64,000 nt of DNA. Source: Alligator mississippiensis. Its lineage: Eukaryota; Chordata; Crocodylia; Alligatoridae. The notes below the pieces were generated by a model, which was given only the letters and a program-made list of their open reading frames with translations, made no database searches and had not been told where the DNA came from. The stretch spans positions 303,568,956 to 303,632,955 of the forward strand of contig NC_081824.1 in NCBI RefSeq assembly GCF_030867095.1, read 5' to 3'. Positions 30,131 to 39,163 of this stretch are shown here, piece by piece. Both the position numbers and the translations under genes were made by a program. Position 1 is the first letter of the stretch, and each line of letters begins with the position of its first letter.

Positions 30131-33042
30131 GCCCGCTGGGGGACGGGGGCACGACCGCCACTGCTGGCCCGCTGAGCAAATCTTGCAAAGCCAGCAGATC
30201 ATGGCACTCAAGGGAGCCCGCCCCAGCCCCAGCCCTGGTAAAATCTGTGGGCAAGGAAGGAGCCCCCCAGGGGGCGCTTGCCTGCCTGTACACAAATGCC
30301 AGGAGCTTGGGGAATAAGCAGGAGGAGCTCATCCTCCTGCTCAGTGCGAACAATTACGATGTCATAGGGATCACGGAGACCTGGTGGGACTCCACCCATG
30401 ACTGGACCATGGGGATAGATGGCTATACCCTGTACAGGAGGGATCGTGTAGAGAAAAGGGGCGGGGGTGTAGCTCTCTATGTTAAGGAAAGCTACGCGTC
30501 CCTGCAAGCCGATATTGGCGACCAGGGTGGACGGCTGGAGACCCTCTGGGTTAAAATCCGTGGGGAACACGGCACAGGGGACACAATGGTGGGAGTCTAT
30601 TACAGACCTCCCACCCAAAGTCCTGAGCTAGACCAGGAGTTTGCCCAGGAACTGGCTGAGGCAGCTTCCTCCAGGACCATGGTTGTCATGGGTGACTTCA
30701 ATTACCCAGACATCTCGTGGGAGGATCGCTTAGCAAAATCTGAGCGGTCGCAGAGCTTCCTCTCGTGCGTGGATGACCTCTACCTGACTCAAGAAGTCTA
30801 TGGACCAACGAGAGGCAAAGTGCTGCTCGACCTGGTGCTGGCTACTGGGGAGGACCTAGTCAGCGACCTAGTGATCGATGGGAAGCTGGGTGACAGCGAC
30901 CACAAGCTGATCACCTTCACCATCCGCCGAAAAGCTGGCAAGTCGGTCAGCAACACGCAAGTCCTTGACTTCAGGAAAGCCGACTTTGACAAGCTCAGGA
31001 GGCTTGTCAGTGAGGCCCTAAGGGACTGTGACCGCAGGGAGAGGGGAGTTCAAGAAGAGTGGTTGCTCCTCAAGGGAGCGATCCTCAATGCACAAACTAA
31101 GTCTATTCCATCTCGGAGGAAAGGCAGCAAGAGGGCACAGCAGCCCCCCTGGCTCTCCAGGGACCTAGCAGACCTCCTGAGGCTAAAAAGAAAGGCCTAC
31201 AAAGGATGGAGGATGGGAGTCACCTCCAAGGAGGATTATTCTGCACTGGTCTGGTCCTGTAGGGAGCAGACCAGGAAAGCCAAGGCTGCAACTGAACTCC
31301 AGCTAGCTTTGAGCATCAAGGACAATAAAAAGTCCTTTTTCAGATATGTGGGGAGCCGGAGGAAAAGCAGAGGCAACGTTGGACCCCTGCTGAACCAGAT
31401 GGGGCAACTGACAACTGACGCCCAGGAAAAAGCCAACCTATTAAATAGGTACTTTGTGTCGGTCTTTCATCAGCCCCATGGGACGCCCGTGCCTGCTACA
31501 GGGCCGGGAAGTCCGGGTGAGGGTGATCCCCTGCCCTCCATTAATGCTGACTTTGTGAAGGAACATCTTGAGAAGCTGGATACCCTCAAGTCAGCTGGCC
31601 CTGACAATCTTCACCCCAGGGTACTCAAGGAGCTGGCGAGCATCATAGCCCAGCCTCTAGCGCGGATCTTTGAAAACTCTTGGCGCTCTGGTGTAGTGCC
31701 TGAAGACTGGAAGAAGGCCAACGTGGTGCCTATCTTCAAGAAAGGGAGGAAAGTGGATCTGGCTAACTATAGGCCCATCAGCCTGACTTCTATCCCGGGG
31801 AAGATCTTAGAAAAGTTTATTAAGGAGGCCATCCTTAATGGACTGGCCGACGCCAACATCTTAAGGGATAGCCAGCACGGGTTTGTTGCGGGTAGGTCTT
31901 GCTTGACCAATCTCATTTCCTTCTACGACCAGGTGACCTATCACCTGGACAAGGGAGATGAGATTGATGTCATATATCTTGACTTCAAAAAAGCCTTCGA
32001 TCTGGTGTCCCATGATCGTCTCTTGGAGAAACTGGCCAATTGTCGCCTTGGGGCCCCCATGATCCACTGGCTGGAAAATTGGCTCCGGGGTCGGACCCAG
32101 AGGGTAGTAATTGATGGAAGTCACTCATCGTGGTGTCCTGTGACCAGTGGGGTCCCCCAGGGCTCTGTCCTTGGACCCATACTGTTCAACATCTTCATTA
32201 ACGATGTGGACACTGGAGTCAGAAGCGGACTGGCCAAGTTCGCCGATGACACCAAACTTTGGGGCAAAGCATCCACACCAGAAGACAGGCGGGTGATCCA
32301 GGCTGACCTGGACAGGCTCAGCAAGTGGGCGGATGAGAATCTGATGGTGTTCAACGCCGATAAATGGAAGGTTCTCCACCTTGGGAAGAAAAACCCGCAG
32401 CATCCTTATAGGCTCGGCAGTGCTATGTTGGTTAGCACTATGGAAGAAAGAGACTTGGGGGTCATCATTGACCACAAGATGAACATGAGCCTGCAATGCG
32501 ATGCTGCGGCTAGTAAAGCGACCAAAACGCTAGCTTGCATCCATAGATGCTTCTCAAGCAAATCCCGGGACGTCATTCTCCCCCTGTACTGGGCCTTAGT
32601 GAGGCCGCAGCTGGAGTACTGCGTCCAGTTTTGGGCTCCACAATTCAAAAAGGATGTGGAGAAGCTTCAGAGAGTCCAGAGAAGAGCCACGCGCATGATC
32701 AGGGGTCAGGGAAGCAGACCCTACGATGACAGGCTGAGAGCCCTGGGGCTCTTTAGCCTGGAAAAGCGCAGGCTCAGGGGTGATCTGATGGCCACCTACA
32801 AGTTTATCAGGGGTGATCACCAGTATCTAGGGGAACGTTTGTTCACCAGAGCGCCCCAAGGGATGACGAGGACGAATGGTCACAAACTACTACAAGATCG
32901 TTTCAGGCTGGACATAAGGAAGAATTTCTTTCCTGTCCGAGCCCCCAAGGTCTGGAACAGCCTGCCACCGGAGGTTGTTCAAGCGCCTTCATTGAACACC
33001 TTCAAGATGAAACTGGATGCTTATCTTGCTGGGATCCTATGA
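30127..33042 (+). CDS. CR1-F ORF2: AP endonuclease-reverse transcriptase, uninterrupted
   Basis: Target-primed reverse transcription enzyme of the LINE. The frame is open from 30106 to 33042. The first AUG (30409) lies inside the endonuclease, so I place the coding start at the frameshift point; other programs may start at a GTG (30247). Numbering from 30247: endonuclease motifs LYTNARSLGNK (Asn17), GITETWWDS (Glu44), VVMGDFNYPD (Asp150, Asn152) and GDSDHKL (Asp218, His219); a basic linker with KSFFRYVGS; RT with [53 protein letters not shown] and the FADD box (665-668); then the C-terminal region ending DAYLAGIL. About 931 residues, a normal length for CR1. Cys-to-Trp in NADKWKVLHLG and Thr-to-Pro in FFPVR may reduce activity. 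Confidence 0.92.
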   Translation, partial: LSPLGDGGTTATAGPLSKSCKASRSWHSREPAPAPALVKSVGKEGAPQGALACLYTNARSLGNKQEELILLLSANNYDVIGITETWWDSTHDWTMGIDGYTLYRRDRVEKRGGGVALYVKESYASLQADIGDQGGRLETLWVKIRGEHGTGDTMVGVYYRPPTQSPELDQEFAQELAEAASSRTMVVMGDFNYPDISWEDRLAKSERSQSFLSCVDDLYLTQEVYGPTRGKVLLDLVLATGEDLVSDLVIDGKLGDSDHKLITFTIRRKAGKSVSNTQVLDFRKADFDKLRRLVSEALRDCDRRERGVQEEWLLLKGAILNAQTKSIPSRRKGSKRAQQPPWLSRDLADLLRLKRKAYKGWRMGVTSKEDYSALVWSCREQTRKAKAATELQLALSIKDNKKSFFRYVGSRRKSRGNVGPLLNQMGQLTTDAQEKANLLNRYFVSVFHQPHGTPVPATGPGSPGEGDPLPSINADFVKEHLEKLDTLKSAGPDNLHPRVLKELASIIAQPLARIFENSWRSGVVPEDWKKANVVPIFKKGRKVDLANYRPISLTSIPGKILEKFIKEAILNGLADANILRDSQHGFVAGRSCLTNLISFYDQVTYHLDKGDEIDVIYLDFKKAFDLVSHDRLLEKLANCRLGAPMIHWLENWLRGRTQRVVIDGSHSSWCPVTSGVPQGSVLGPILFNIFINDVDTGVRSGLAKFADDTKLWGKASTPEDRRVIQADLDRLSKWADENLMVFNADKWKVLHLGKKNPQHPYRLGSAMLVSTMEERDLGVIIDHKMNMSLQCDAAASKATKTLACIHRCFSSKSRDVILPLYWALVRPQLEYCVQFWAPQFKKDVEKLQRVQRRATRMIRGQGSRPYDDRLRALGLFSLEKRRLRGDLMATYKFIRGDHQYLGERLFTRAPQGMTRTNGHKLLQDRFRLDIRKNFFPVRAPKVWNSLPPEVVQAPSLNTFKMKLDAYLAGIL

Positions 33043-33136
33043 CCCCAGCTGACGTCCTGCCCTTTGGGCGGGGGGCTGGACTCGATGATCTTCCAAGGTC
33101 CCTTCCAGCCCTAATGTCTATGAAATCTATGAAATG

Positions 33137-33460
33137 TCTATAAATATTCTTGCCAGTGGCTGCGCAATGACGTCAGCCAGTGCCTTCAATACCCTCGGAT
33201 GGAGCTCATCCAGGCCTGCCGACTTAAATGTATCCAGTTCTTCCAAGTGACTCTGCAGTATCTCAGGGTCAACGCTTGGTAGTCTGGCGCCTTGCTGTTG
33301 TCTCTCTACAATCCCATTGTGAGACTTGTCTTGCCCCTCGTTTAAGAACATTGAGGCAAAGAACTCATTGAGGAGTTCAGCTTTGTCCCCTCTGTCTGTC
33401 ACCAATTGTTTTTGCCCATTCAGTAGCGGTCCTATTCTGCCCTGGGCCTTTCTTTTCCTC
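33137..33460 (-). mobile_element. CR1 copy D, 5'-most part
   Basis: Continues copy D on the minus strand: an open frame from 33405 carries LVTDRGDKAELLNEFFASMF-like and HLEELDTFKSAGLDELHPRV, matching the copy B linker/RT start. D is 5' truncated at about 33460, just before a pyrimidine-rich tract (TCCTTTCCTTTTTTCCTTCC). Confidence 0.88.
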
Positions 33461-33479
33461 CTTTCCTTTTTTCCTTCCT

Positions 33480-33690
33480 TCTTTTATGGTAGACAGAGAA
33501 AGTGATCATCTCATGGTAACTGTCACCTAGTTTCCCTTCAGTCCTCAGGTTGCTCACTAGGTCATCTCCTTTGGCCAGAACCAAGTCCAGGAGGGCCTTA
33601 TCCCTGGTTGGCCTGTAGACTTCTTGAGACAGAGCTCTTCAATGCATGTCATTTAATGCTGACTCAGAAAAAGTAAAAAACCTGCATATC
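33480..33690 (-). mobile_element. CR1 copy C, endonuclease-coding remnant
   Basis: Words AAGTGATCATCTCATGGTAACT, CACCTAGTTTCCCTTCAG, CTCACTAGGTCATCTCC and AGAACCAAGTCCAGGAGGGC, read on the minus strand, match the end of the CR1 endonuclease (…LLDLVLA…DLVS…KLGDSDH). This is precisely the piece expected after copy C stops at 26431, so C is split by D and its passengers. Strongly eroded; the 5' end is uncertain. Confidence 0.75.
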
Positions 33691-33884
33691 AGTAGCCTTC
33701 TTTCATAATCTCTTGAAATTCTTCTTCAGCTTTTCTTTGCCCAGTTTTCCAGCCTGAATTACTATTTGCCTTTTCTACAAAAGATTGACTGATTTATTAT
33801 CAGTAGCAAAATTATCCACCCAAGTTTCTGGCTAATTTCCTTACTTCACAAAAAAGTTGAAGAAATGAACTAAGTTTCTATAAA
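33691..33884. other. Unclassified AT-rich spacer
   Basis: Between the CR1 nest and the solo LTR; nothing recognised. Confidence 0.4.
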
Positions 33885-33889
33885 GTATT

Positions 33890-34652
33890 TGTACTGGCCG
33901 GGAGCGATCCGGGCCCTTTTTCGCGCCGCACAGGCTATGGCCAGCAGCCCGGGCACACTGGATCGGAGAAAACAGGCGATGCGCTAGAATTAGTCACGGA
34001 TGCTTAGTGGTTGATTCAAGATTGTTTACTTACACCGAAGATGGCCGCGGTGTAGGCTGGACAGTTTCCCAGGCACAGCTCCGATTAAATCCTCGTTTGA
34101 GGACTACGACAAGCTCGGGTCTCTCCCACGGAGTTGTTGAGGCTCCGTGGATCCTTTTTGCGCGCAGGGAGAGGGATACGTCGAGGATTGCGAACGGCGA
34201 CGGGGAGAGGCTAGAGGCTGATCAGACCTCTGTTGCCTGCTTGAAATGCGCTGGGTCCGATAGGCTCCGCAGCGCTTAGAGATCTTCACACAGTGTGAAG
34301 TCTCCTCCTCCTGGTGTTTGTGGAGTCCTCCAGCTTGGGCGGAAACCACTCAAGCTTTTTATACGGCTAGCAAGCCAATCACTAGCCGCCACGTGTGAAT
34401 AATTTAGAACTAGCCAATGGTGGGGCACAAATTTGAATGCGAATGGCGGGAACTCCTTGCAACATGCATTTCTGTGCTGCAACAAAGAAATGCACCCTGC
34501 AAAGAAAGCTACTGGTGGCGGGAATTCTTTTGCACTGGGGTTCTCCTCTGCAGCAGAAAACTCCACCGTTCAAAGAAGCTGCAATTTAGCGGGAACAATT
34601 TAGCAGTGCCGAAGCACTCACAAAACAAAAATCACACCCTTGGGTTGTGACA
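33890..34652 (-). mobile_element. Solo LTR of an LTR retroelement (763 bp)
   Basis: Begins TGTACTGGCC and ends GGTTGTGACA (TG...CA), flanked by an exact 5-bp direct repeat GTATT (33885-33889, 34653-34657). On the minus strand it carries ATTGG boxes (near 34420 and 34380) and CGTATAAAAAGC, a TATA box (about 34365-34355), followed by a GC-rich leader, so transcription would run leftward. No gag or pol frame is adjacent, consistent with a solo LTR left by recombination. It could be of endogenous-retrovirus or Gypsy type; the sequence does not decide. Confidence 0.8.
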
Positions 34653-34657
34653 GTATT

Positions 34658-35305
34658 CTCTTTTTCCTTCAGAATTCTATTTGGCTATATGCTATCCCAC
34701 AGGCCTAAACAGAAGCCAATGGAAATTAAATCAAAGAACACCTATAGTAACATAATGTTAATCATTTAAATTACCTACACAAATAAAGCAGTTTGGAGGT
34801 AAATCTGAAATTCTAATCTAACTATCCTTCATGTGTTCTGTTGAGCAGTGTCACATCATGGTGTAAAAGTATACCCTCCATCAGTCAGAGACTCATTTGG
34901 TACTTAAGGCAGAAGGATAAATCCAAAGCCAGTGTTTCAGCTTAAAGTCTGAATTCCCTTTCAGCATTTCTTTTTTTCCTCTGGAGTAAATCATGTCCTC
35001 AATACTTTATTCTACCATCTTTCATTAACATGAAACTTAAGTGGAATCTCATTGCACCCAACTCATACACAATTTCTCAAGGAAGTTTGCAACAAAAATA
35101 AAATGTGAGGAATGACACTGATAGGGAGGAAGTGGTTAAGACAAGCAGTTAACATTATTTTTTCTCCAGGGAAAAATTCAAGGCCTACACACACAAAAAT
35201 GGAGGAAAAAACCCCCTGCCAGATGCATGGTAAATTCTTAGTGAATCAGTCACTTGATGATAGATTAGTCTATAGGCGTTGTAGGCTAAAGCTCTGTCTA
35301 CAGTA
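34658..35305. other. Unclassified AT-rich sequence
   Basis: No gene or repeat boundary recognised. Confidence 0.4.
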
Positions 35306-35307
35306 CA

Positions 35308-35460
35308 GATAGGGGTAGATAGCCATGTTAGTCTGAAGACAATCACAGATACACACTTTTATAACCTAACTAAATAAGATATAAAAAAAGAGCACAAGCT
35401 TTCATGAACCCAAGTTCTGAAGTGATACTGGGTTCACAAAAAACTTATGTATGCATGCTT
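35308..35460 (+). mobile_element. Penelope-like terminal fragment
   Basis: GGTAGATAGCCATGTTAGTCTGAAG followed by GAGCACAAGCTTTCATGAACCCAAG resembles the terminal repeat of reptilian Penelope-like elements (tagccatgttagtctg; aaagctttcgtg). Short and eroded; no coding part. Confidence 0.45.
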
Positions 35461-35489
35461 TCACGCTCACTCTCATTCTCTCTCTCTCA

Positions 35490-35491
35490 TG

Positions 35492-35526
<35 letters not shown>
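35490..35526 (+). repeat. (TG)n microsatellite
   Basis: About 18 TG repeats with one C interruption, preceded by a short CT tract (35468-35488). Confidence 0.95.
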
Positions 35527-35697
35527 ATCTTATTTAATTCTTCTATAAAGGTGCCTATCTAACCTGCATTCTGACAATACAGATGGTACCACATTGAGTG
35601 GATAACCAAGGGCTGACACTCATCTGACATCATTACTAATAAAATCATTCTGTGCCTCCAGAGATATTATTTTTCCTACACAGCCATGTTGGCCATG

Positions 35698-35886
35698 TAG
35701 GGTTGTCAGCCCTCCCAGATTGGCTAGGAGTATACCGGAATCAGCATCAATCTCCTGGTGACTGTTGAAAGCAATCCAGGAAATTTTAATAGGATATTTT
35801 AAGAAAATAAATTCAATTAATGACATTACATCACACTGGGGAATAAAAATCTCCCAGAATAGCTTCAGTCCGAGTTAGCAACCCTG
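35698..35886. mobile_element. hAT-like MITE (about 189 bp)
   Basis: Left end TAGGGTTGTCAGCCCTC; right end GAGTTAGCAACCCTG is its imperfect inverted complement. The flanks GGCCATGT and GGCATGTG agree apart from a one-base indel, a possible 8-bp target duplication. No coding capacity. Confidence 0.6.
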
Positions 35887-36494
35887 GGCATGTGTTGACA
35901 AAACGGGGGCCTTAAATTGAAGCAGTGGGTTTTTAAAAACACCACTTCAATTTAGGGTGAAGTAAACCCCCGTGTCACGTACACCCGTGTCTTACCTGCC
36001 TCTCTGGCAGCAGGGAAGGGAGGGCAAGCTACCGGCGGGCAGAGCGGTCCCAGGTGGCACCTGCCCACAGGCACCCAGCTCAGGCAGTCCTGGAGGGAGA
36101 CTGCAACCGCAGAGGGAAGGACCGGATCCCCACACAGCTAATGCAGGCAGACAGGCTCCAGGGGGAAAAAAAAAACAGATTGGCTCACCACTTTTTTTTT
36201 TTTTCCCTTTGGTGGAGCCTGCCTTCCCAGGCTGCTGCCAGGCTGCCTGCAGAGCCCCTGAGCTTCACGGAGCCTGGTGCTTCACTCTGTGGCTGTAGGG
36301 CAGCAAACTAAAACTCCTCAGAGGTGTTTTAGTTTGCTGTACCCAAAAGTCATTTAAGGCACATTACACCACCGAATATGCTACAATGGCTGGAATTAAT
36401 GTGCCATATGCTGCCGACTCACACAAATACCAACATAATTAAAGCGGTGCTAAAGTATTTAACCCACTTTAAATTGCCGTCCACACATGACTCT
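35887..36494 (-). mobile_element. TIR element family X, copy 1
   Basis: The two ends, GCATGTGTTGACAAAAC and the complement of CCGTCCACACATGAC, form imperfect TIRs. Its body, read on the minus strand, matches the element at 63676-64000: GAAGCACCAGGCTCC, GCAGGCAGCCTGGCAGCAGC, AAACTAAAACAC/CTC and TAATGTGCCTTAAATGACTTT. It contains an A-run next to a T-run (36168-36205). Non-autonomous; overlapping GC-rich frames are not genes. Confidence 0.65.
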
Positions 36495-37115
36495 CATTTC
36501 ATCTACACATACCCCCTATGGCCATGTGGTACACCAAGAGTGTATCAGTTATTTTCAGTGCCACTGTGTTCTGAGAAATTTGGACAGGAATACATGACCA
36601 ACTTGTGCACTGAATAAGCCAGGAGTCTTGTGGGGAGGAAAAAAGTGCAGGGTCATGTACTTAAAAACTGGATCATAATGTCTACCTCTGGTGGACTGAA
36701 TTAAGGTAGAACAGACTGCCTTAATTTGGAATGGGTATACTGGTATTTCCTAATTTTTGAATGTTTAGCTTTGTAATATAAACATTCTTTGTGTGTTTAA
36801 AAATTCTAGTTAAAAAAAAATAGAAATTCTATAATGTGGAAACATATCAATCCACCTAGATCTTCAACAGGATACATGGAACTTTTGGATCCAGTGTACA
36901 AACCTTTGTTATTGGGTAAATAGAGTAACTGTAAATAGTTTGTAGGTTGTTACCTAAAATGTGGACCATCAGTAGAGGAGAATGAAAAGGGTACTTTACC
37001 AGTAGACTTCACAGGCAGTTTATGACAGGAGAGGAATGCTGAGTCGAGTCTCCTTGACTGGCCAGTCCTAATCTTTACCTGACAAGACTCTTCTTCTCAA
37101 TCCCTGACTCCCTGC
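36495..37115. other. Unclassified AT-rich sequence
   Basis: No gene or repeat recognised. Confidence 0.4.
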
Positions 37116-37117
37116 CC

Positions 37118-38303
37118 AGCTAGATGAGGGTGTTGGGGTGGATGTCGTCTTCCTGGACTTTTAAGAAGGCCTTTGACATGGTTTCCCACCACATTCTCTT
37201 AAAAAAACTAGGTGACTGCGGCATTGATGCCTACCCAGTCAGATGGGTGGTAAATTGGTTAGATGGTCGCACCCAGAGAGTAGAGGTGGATGGGTCATTT
37301 TTGACCAGGCGGGATGTGGGCAGTGGAGTCCCCCAGGGCTCAGTCCTGGGGCCTGTACTGTTCAATATCTTTATCAGCGATCTGGATGGGGGTGTGGAAT
37401 GCACGCTATCCAAATTTGCTGATGACACCAAGTTGTGGGGTGAGGTGGGCACGCTGGAGGGGAGGGACAGAATCCAGCTAGATCTAGATAGGTTACAGAG
37501 GTGGGTGAATGAGAATAGGTTGGTATTCAACGCAGACTATTGCAAGGTGCTGCATCTAGGGAGAAGGAACCAGCAACACACCTATAGGCTGGGGAACACC
37601 CTTCTTATCAACACGGTGCCAGAAAGAGATCTTGGAGTCATTGTTGACCCCAGGATGAACATGGGCCACCAATGAGAGGAAGTGGTCAGTAAGGCTAACT
37701 GCACCTTGTCATGCAACTACAGATGCATCACAAGCAGGTCCAGGGAGGTGATCCTTCCCCTGTATGTGGCCTTGGTCAGGCCACAGTTGGAGTACTGCAT
37801 CCAATTCTGGGCACTGCACTTCAAGAGGGATGTGGCTAGCATCGAGATGGTCCAGAGGAGAGCTACTCACACGGTCAAGGGGCAGTGGGGCAGGCCCTAC
37901 AAAGAGAGGCTAAAGGGCCTGAACCTATTCAGACTCCACAAGAGCAGGCTGAGAGGGGATCTGGTGGCCATTTACAAACTCACCAGGGGGGACCAGCAGG
38001 AATTGAAGGAGGCTCTGTTCCCCTGGGCACCACCTGGAGTTACTAGGAATAATGGACACAAATTGCTAGAGAGAAGGTTCAGGCTGGACATCAGAAGACA
38101 TTACTTTACAGTTAGGGCTGCCAGGTGGGCTCCCAAGTGAGGTGGTACTCTCTCCTACCTTGGGGGTCTTCAAGAGGAGGCTGGACAGATATTTGGCTGG
38201 GGTGATATGACCCCGGCACCCGTTCCTGCCTGGGGCAGGGGGTCGGACCTGATGATCTGTTTAGGTGCCTTCCGACCCTAAGTACTATAATGCTATGATA
38301 CTA
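37118..38303 (+). mobile_element. CR1 copy G, 5' truncated
   Basis: Plus-strand CR1 starting within the RT (GATGAGGGTGTTGGGGTGG) and ending with a 3' UTR GGGGTCGGACCTGATGATC and tail TACTATAATGCTATGATAC. It groups with copy H (GVPQGSVLGPVLFN, KLGDCGIDAYPVRW). About 1.2 kb. Confidence 0.9.
37124..38140 (+). pseudogene. CR1-G ORF2 fragment (RT and C-terminus)
   Basis: Two frames. 37124-37675 covers FKKAFDMVSH, GSGVPQGSVLGPVLFN, the catalytic [11 protein letters not shown] and VPERDLGVIVDPRMNM, then hits a stop (CACCAATGA) where relatives have a Cys codon. 37682-38140 covers SREVILPLYVALVRPQLEYC, QFWALHFKRDV and RNNGHKLLERRFRLDIRRHY. A single-base insertion in GACTTTTAAGAAGG near 37160 shifts the start, and the last ~40 codons fall out of frame at 38120. 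A dead copy. Confidence 0.88.
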
Positions 38304-38523
38304 GTCCCACTTTCTCTGAATCCCAATTTTCCTGCTCTCTTAGCTCCCAGCCCCAATCTCCATCCTCTCAACAAAGTTTGATCTCTGCATGCAGCCCCAT
38401 TTCCTTCTTCTTTCCAATCTCTCCTTGTCTAATTTCAATATGCAAGTCTAGAATTAGAAGGTCTGATGTGTGTGTTGGCGTGTGTGCATGAAGAGTCCAT
38501 TTTCCTTCCGCTTCTGCCTTCCC

Positions 38524-38565
<42 letters not shown>

Positions 38566-39162
38566 TTTAACTAAAAGCTACAAATGCATCAAACAATTCC
38601 TGTTCCTTCAGGACTCTAAAAATGAAGTGACAGTCTTTTCCTTTGAATAAATAAAATGCATTACACTTCCACTGCTTGGAGTAACTGATCCTACATACAC
38701 TTCCATCAGTAAAGTTGCTGAAGCTTAATAAGCTAGGAGCCATCGAATAAATAAGAGTTGCAGGATGGATTCTGCGTTAAAATTTGTAATGGCAGAAGTG
38801 AAACCGTACTAGATGTTGTGTGGACAAGAGGTAATTTTACACCTATATTGAAGGCTACCCTTCTAGAAGGGGCACTTTGAAGAATGATTGTGCTTGTTCA
38901 TTCAGCTGCTTTCCAATTCATAGAATTTCAACCATTTAACATACAGTGAGGACACTCAAAATTAATTCCATTTCTAGAGATATTACCAGCTCTAGCCATA
39001 TTTATCTCTGACACCTCAGAATATTGCTAAACCCAGAAAGAACTTGAAAATATCAGCAGAACATATTCTAATAGCAAGAATAATTCCATCCTGGAAAATT
39101 AGAGACAGACAGACAATCAAATAGACTTCTCTTTAGCTGAATTAAAAGGTTGGGGAGCAAGG
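38304..39162. other. Unclassified sequence with a (GT)n microsatellite
   Basis: The GT tract runs over 38527-38563 (about 18 repeats). Otherwise AT-rich sequence without recognised genes or repeats. Confidence 0.5.
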
Positions 39163-39163
39163 C

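Larger units (their letters stand above)
28218..33136 (+). mobile_element. CR1 copy F: full-length LINE with intact ORF1 and ORF2, inserted in D
   Basis: A 4.9-kb plus-strand element: two 5' leader units (28218-28645 and from 28646), ORF1 29033-30130, ORF2 30127-33042, a short 3' UTR with GGGGGCTGGACTCGATGATC and a tail of ATGTCTATGAAATCTATG repeats. It interrupts minus-strand copy D (28217 / 33137). Both frames are uninterrupted, unlike every other copy in the window. A few residues differ from the consensus of its relatives (Trp where the others have Cys in NADKWKVLHLG; ALYW for ALYS; FFPVR for FFTVR), so whether it is active is uncertain. Confidence 0.93.

Noticed and set aside
30247..30249. 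GTG at 30247 as the real start of CR1-F ORF2
   Set aside because: It is not an AUG, has no special context, and the frame is open further upstream to the slip site; the matching GTG in copy B (21112) does not align to a conserved residue.
33890..34652. LTR as part of a complete provirus
   Set aside because: No gag, pol or env frame and no second LTR is found next to it; both flanks carry the target duplication directly.
35490..38563. TG microsatellites as Z-DNA regulatory elements
   Set aside because: Possible in principle, but nothing nearby supports a regulatory role; listed only as simple repeats.
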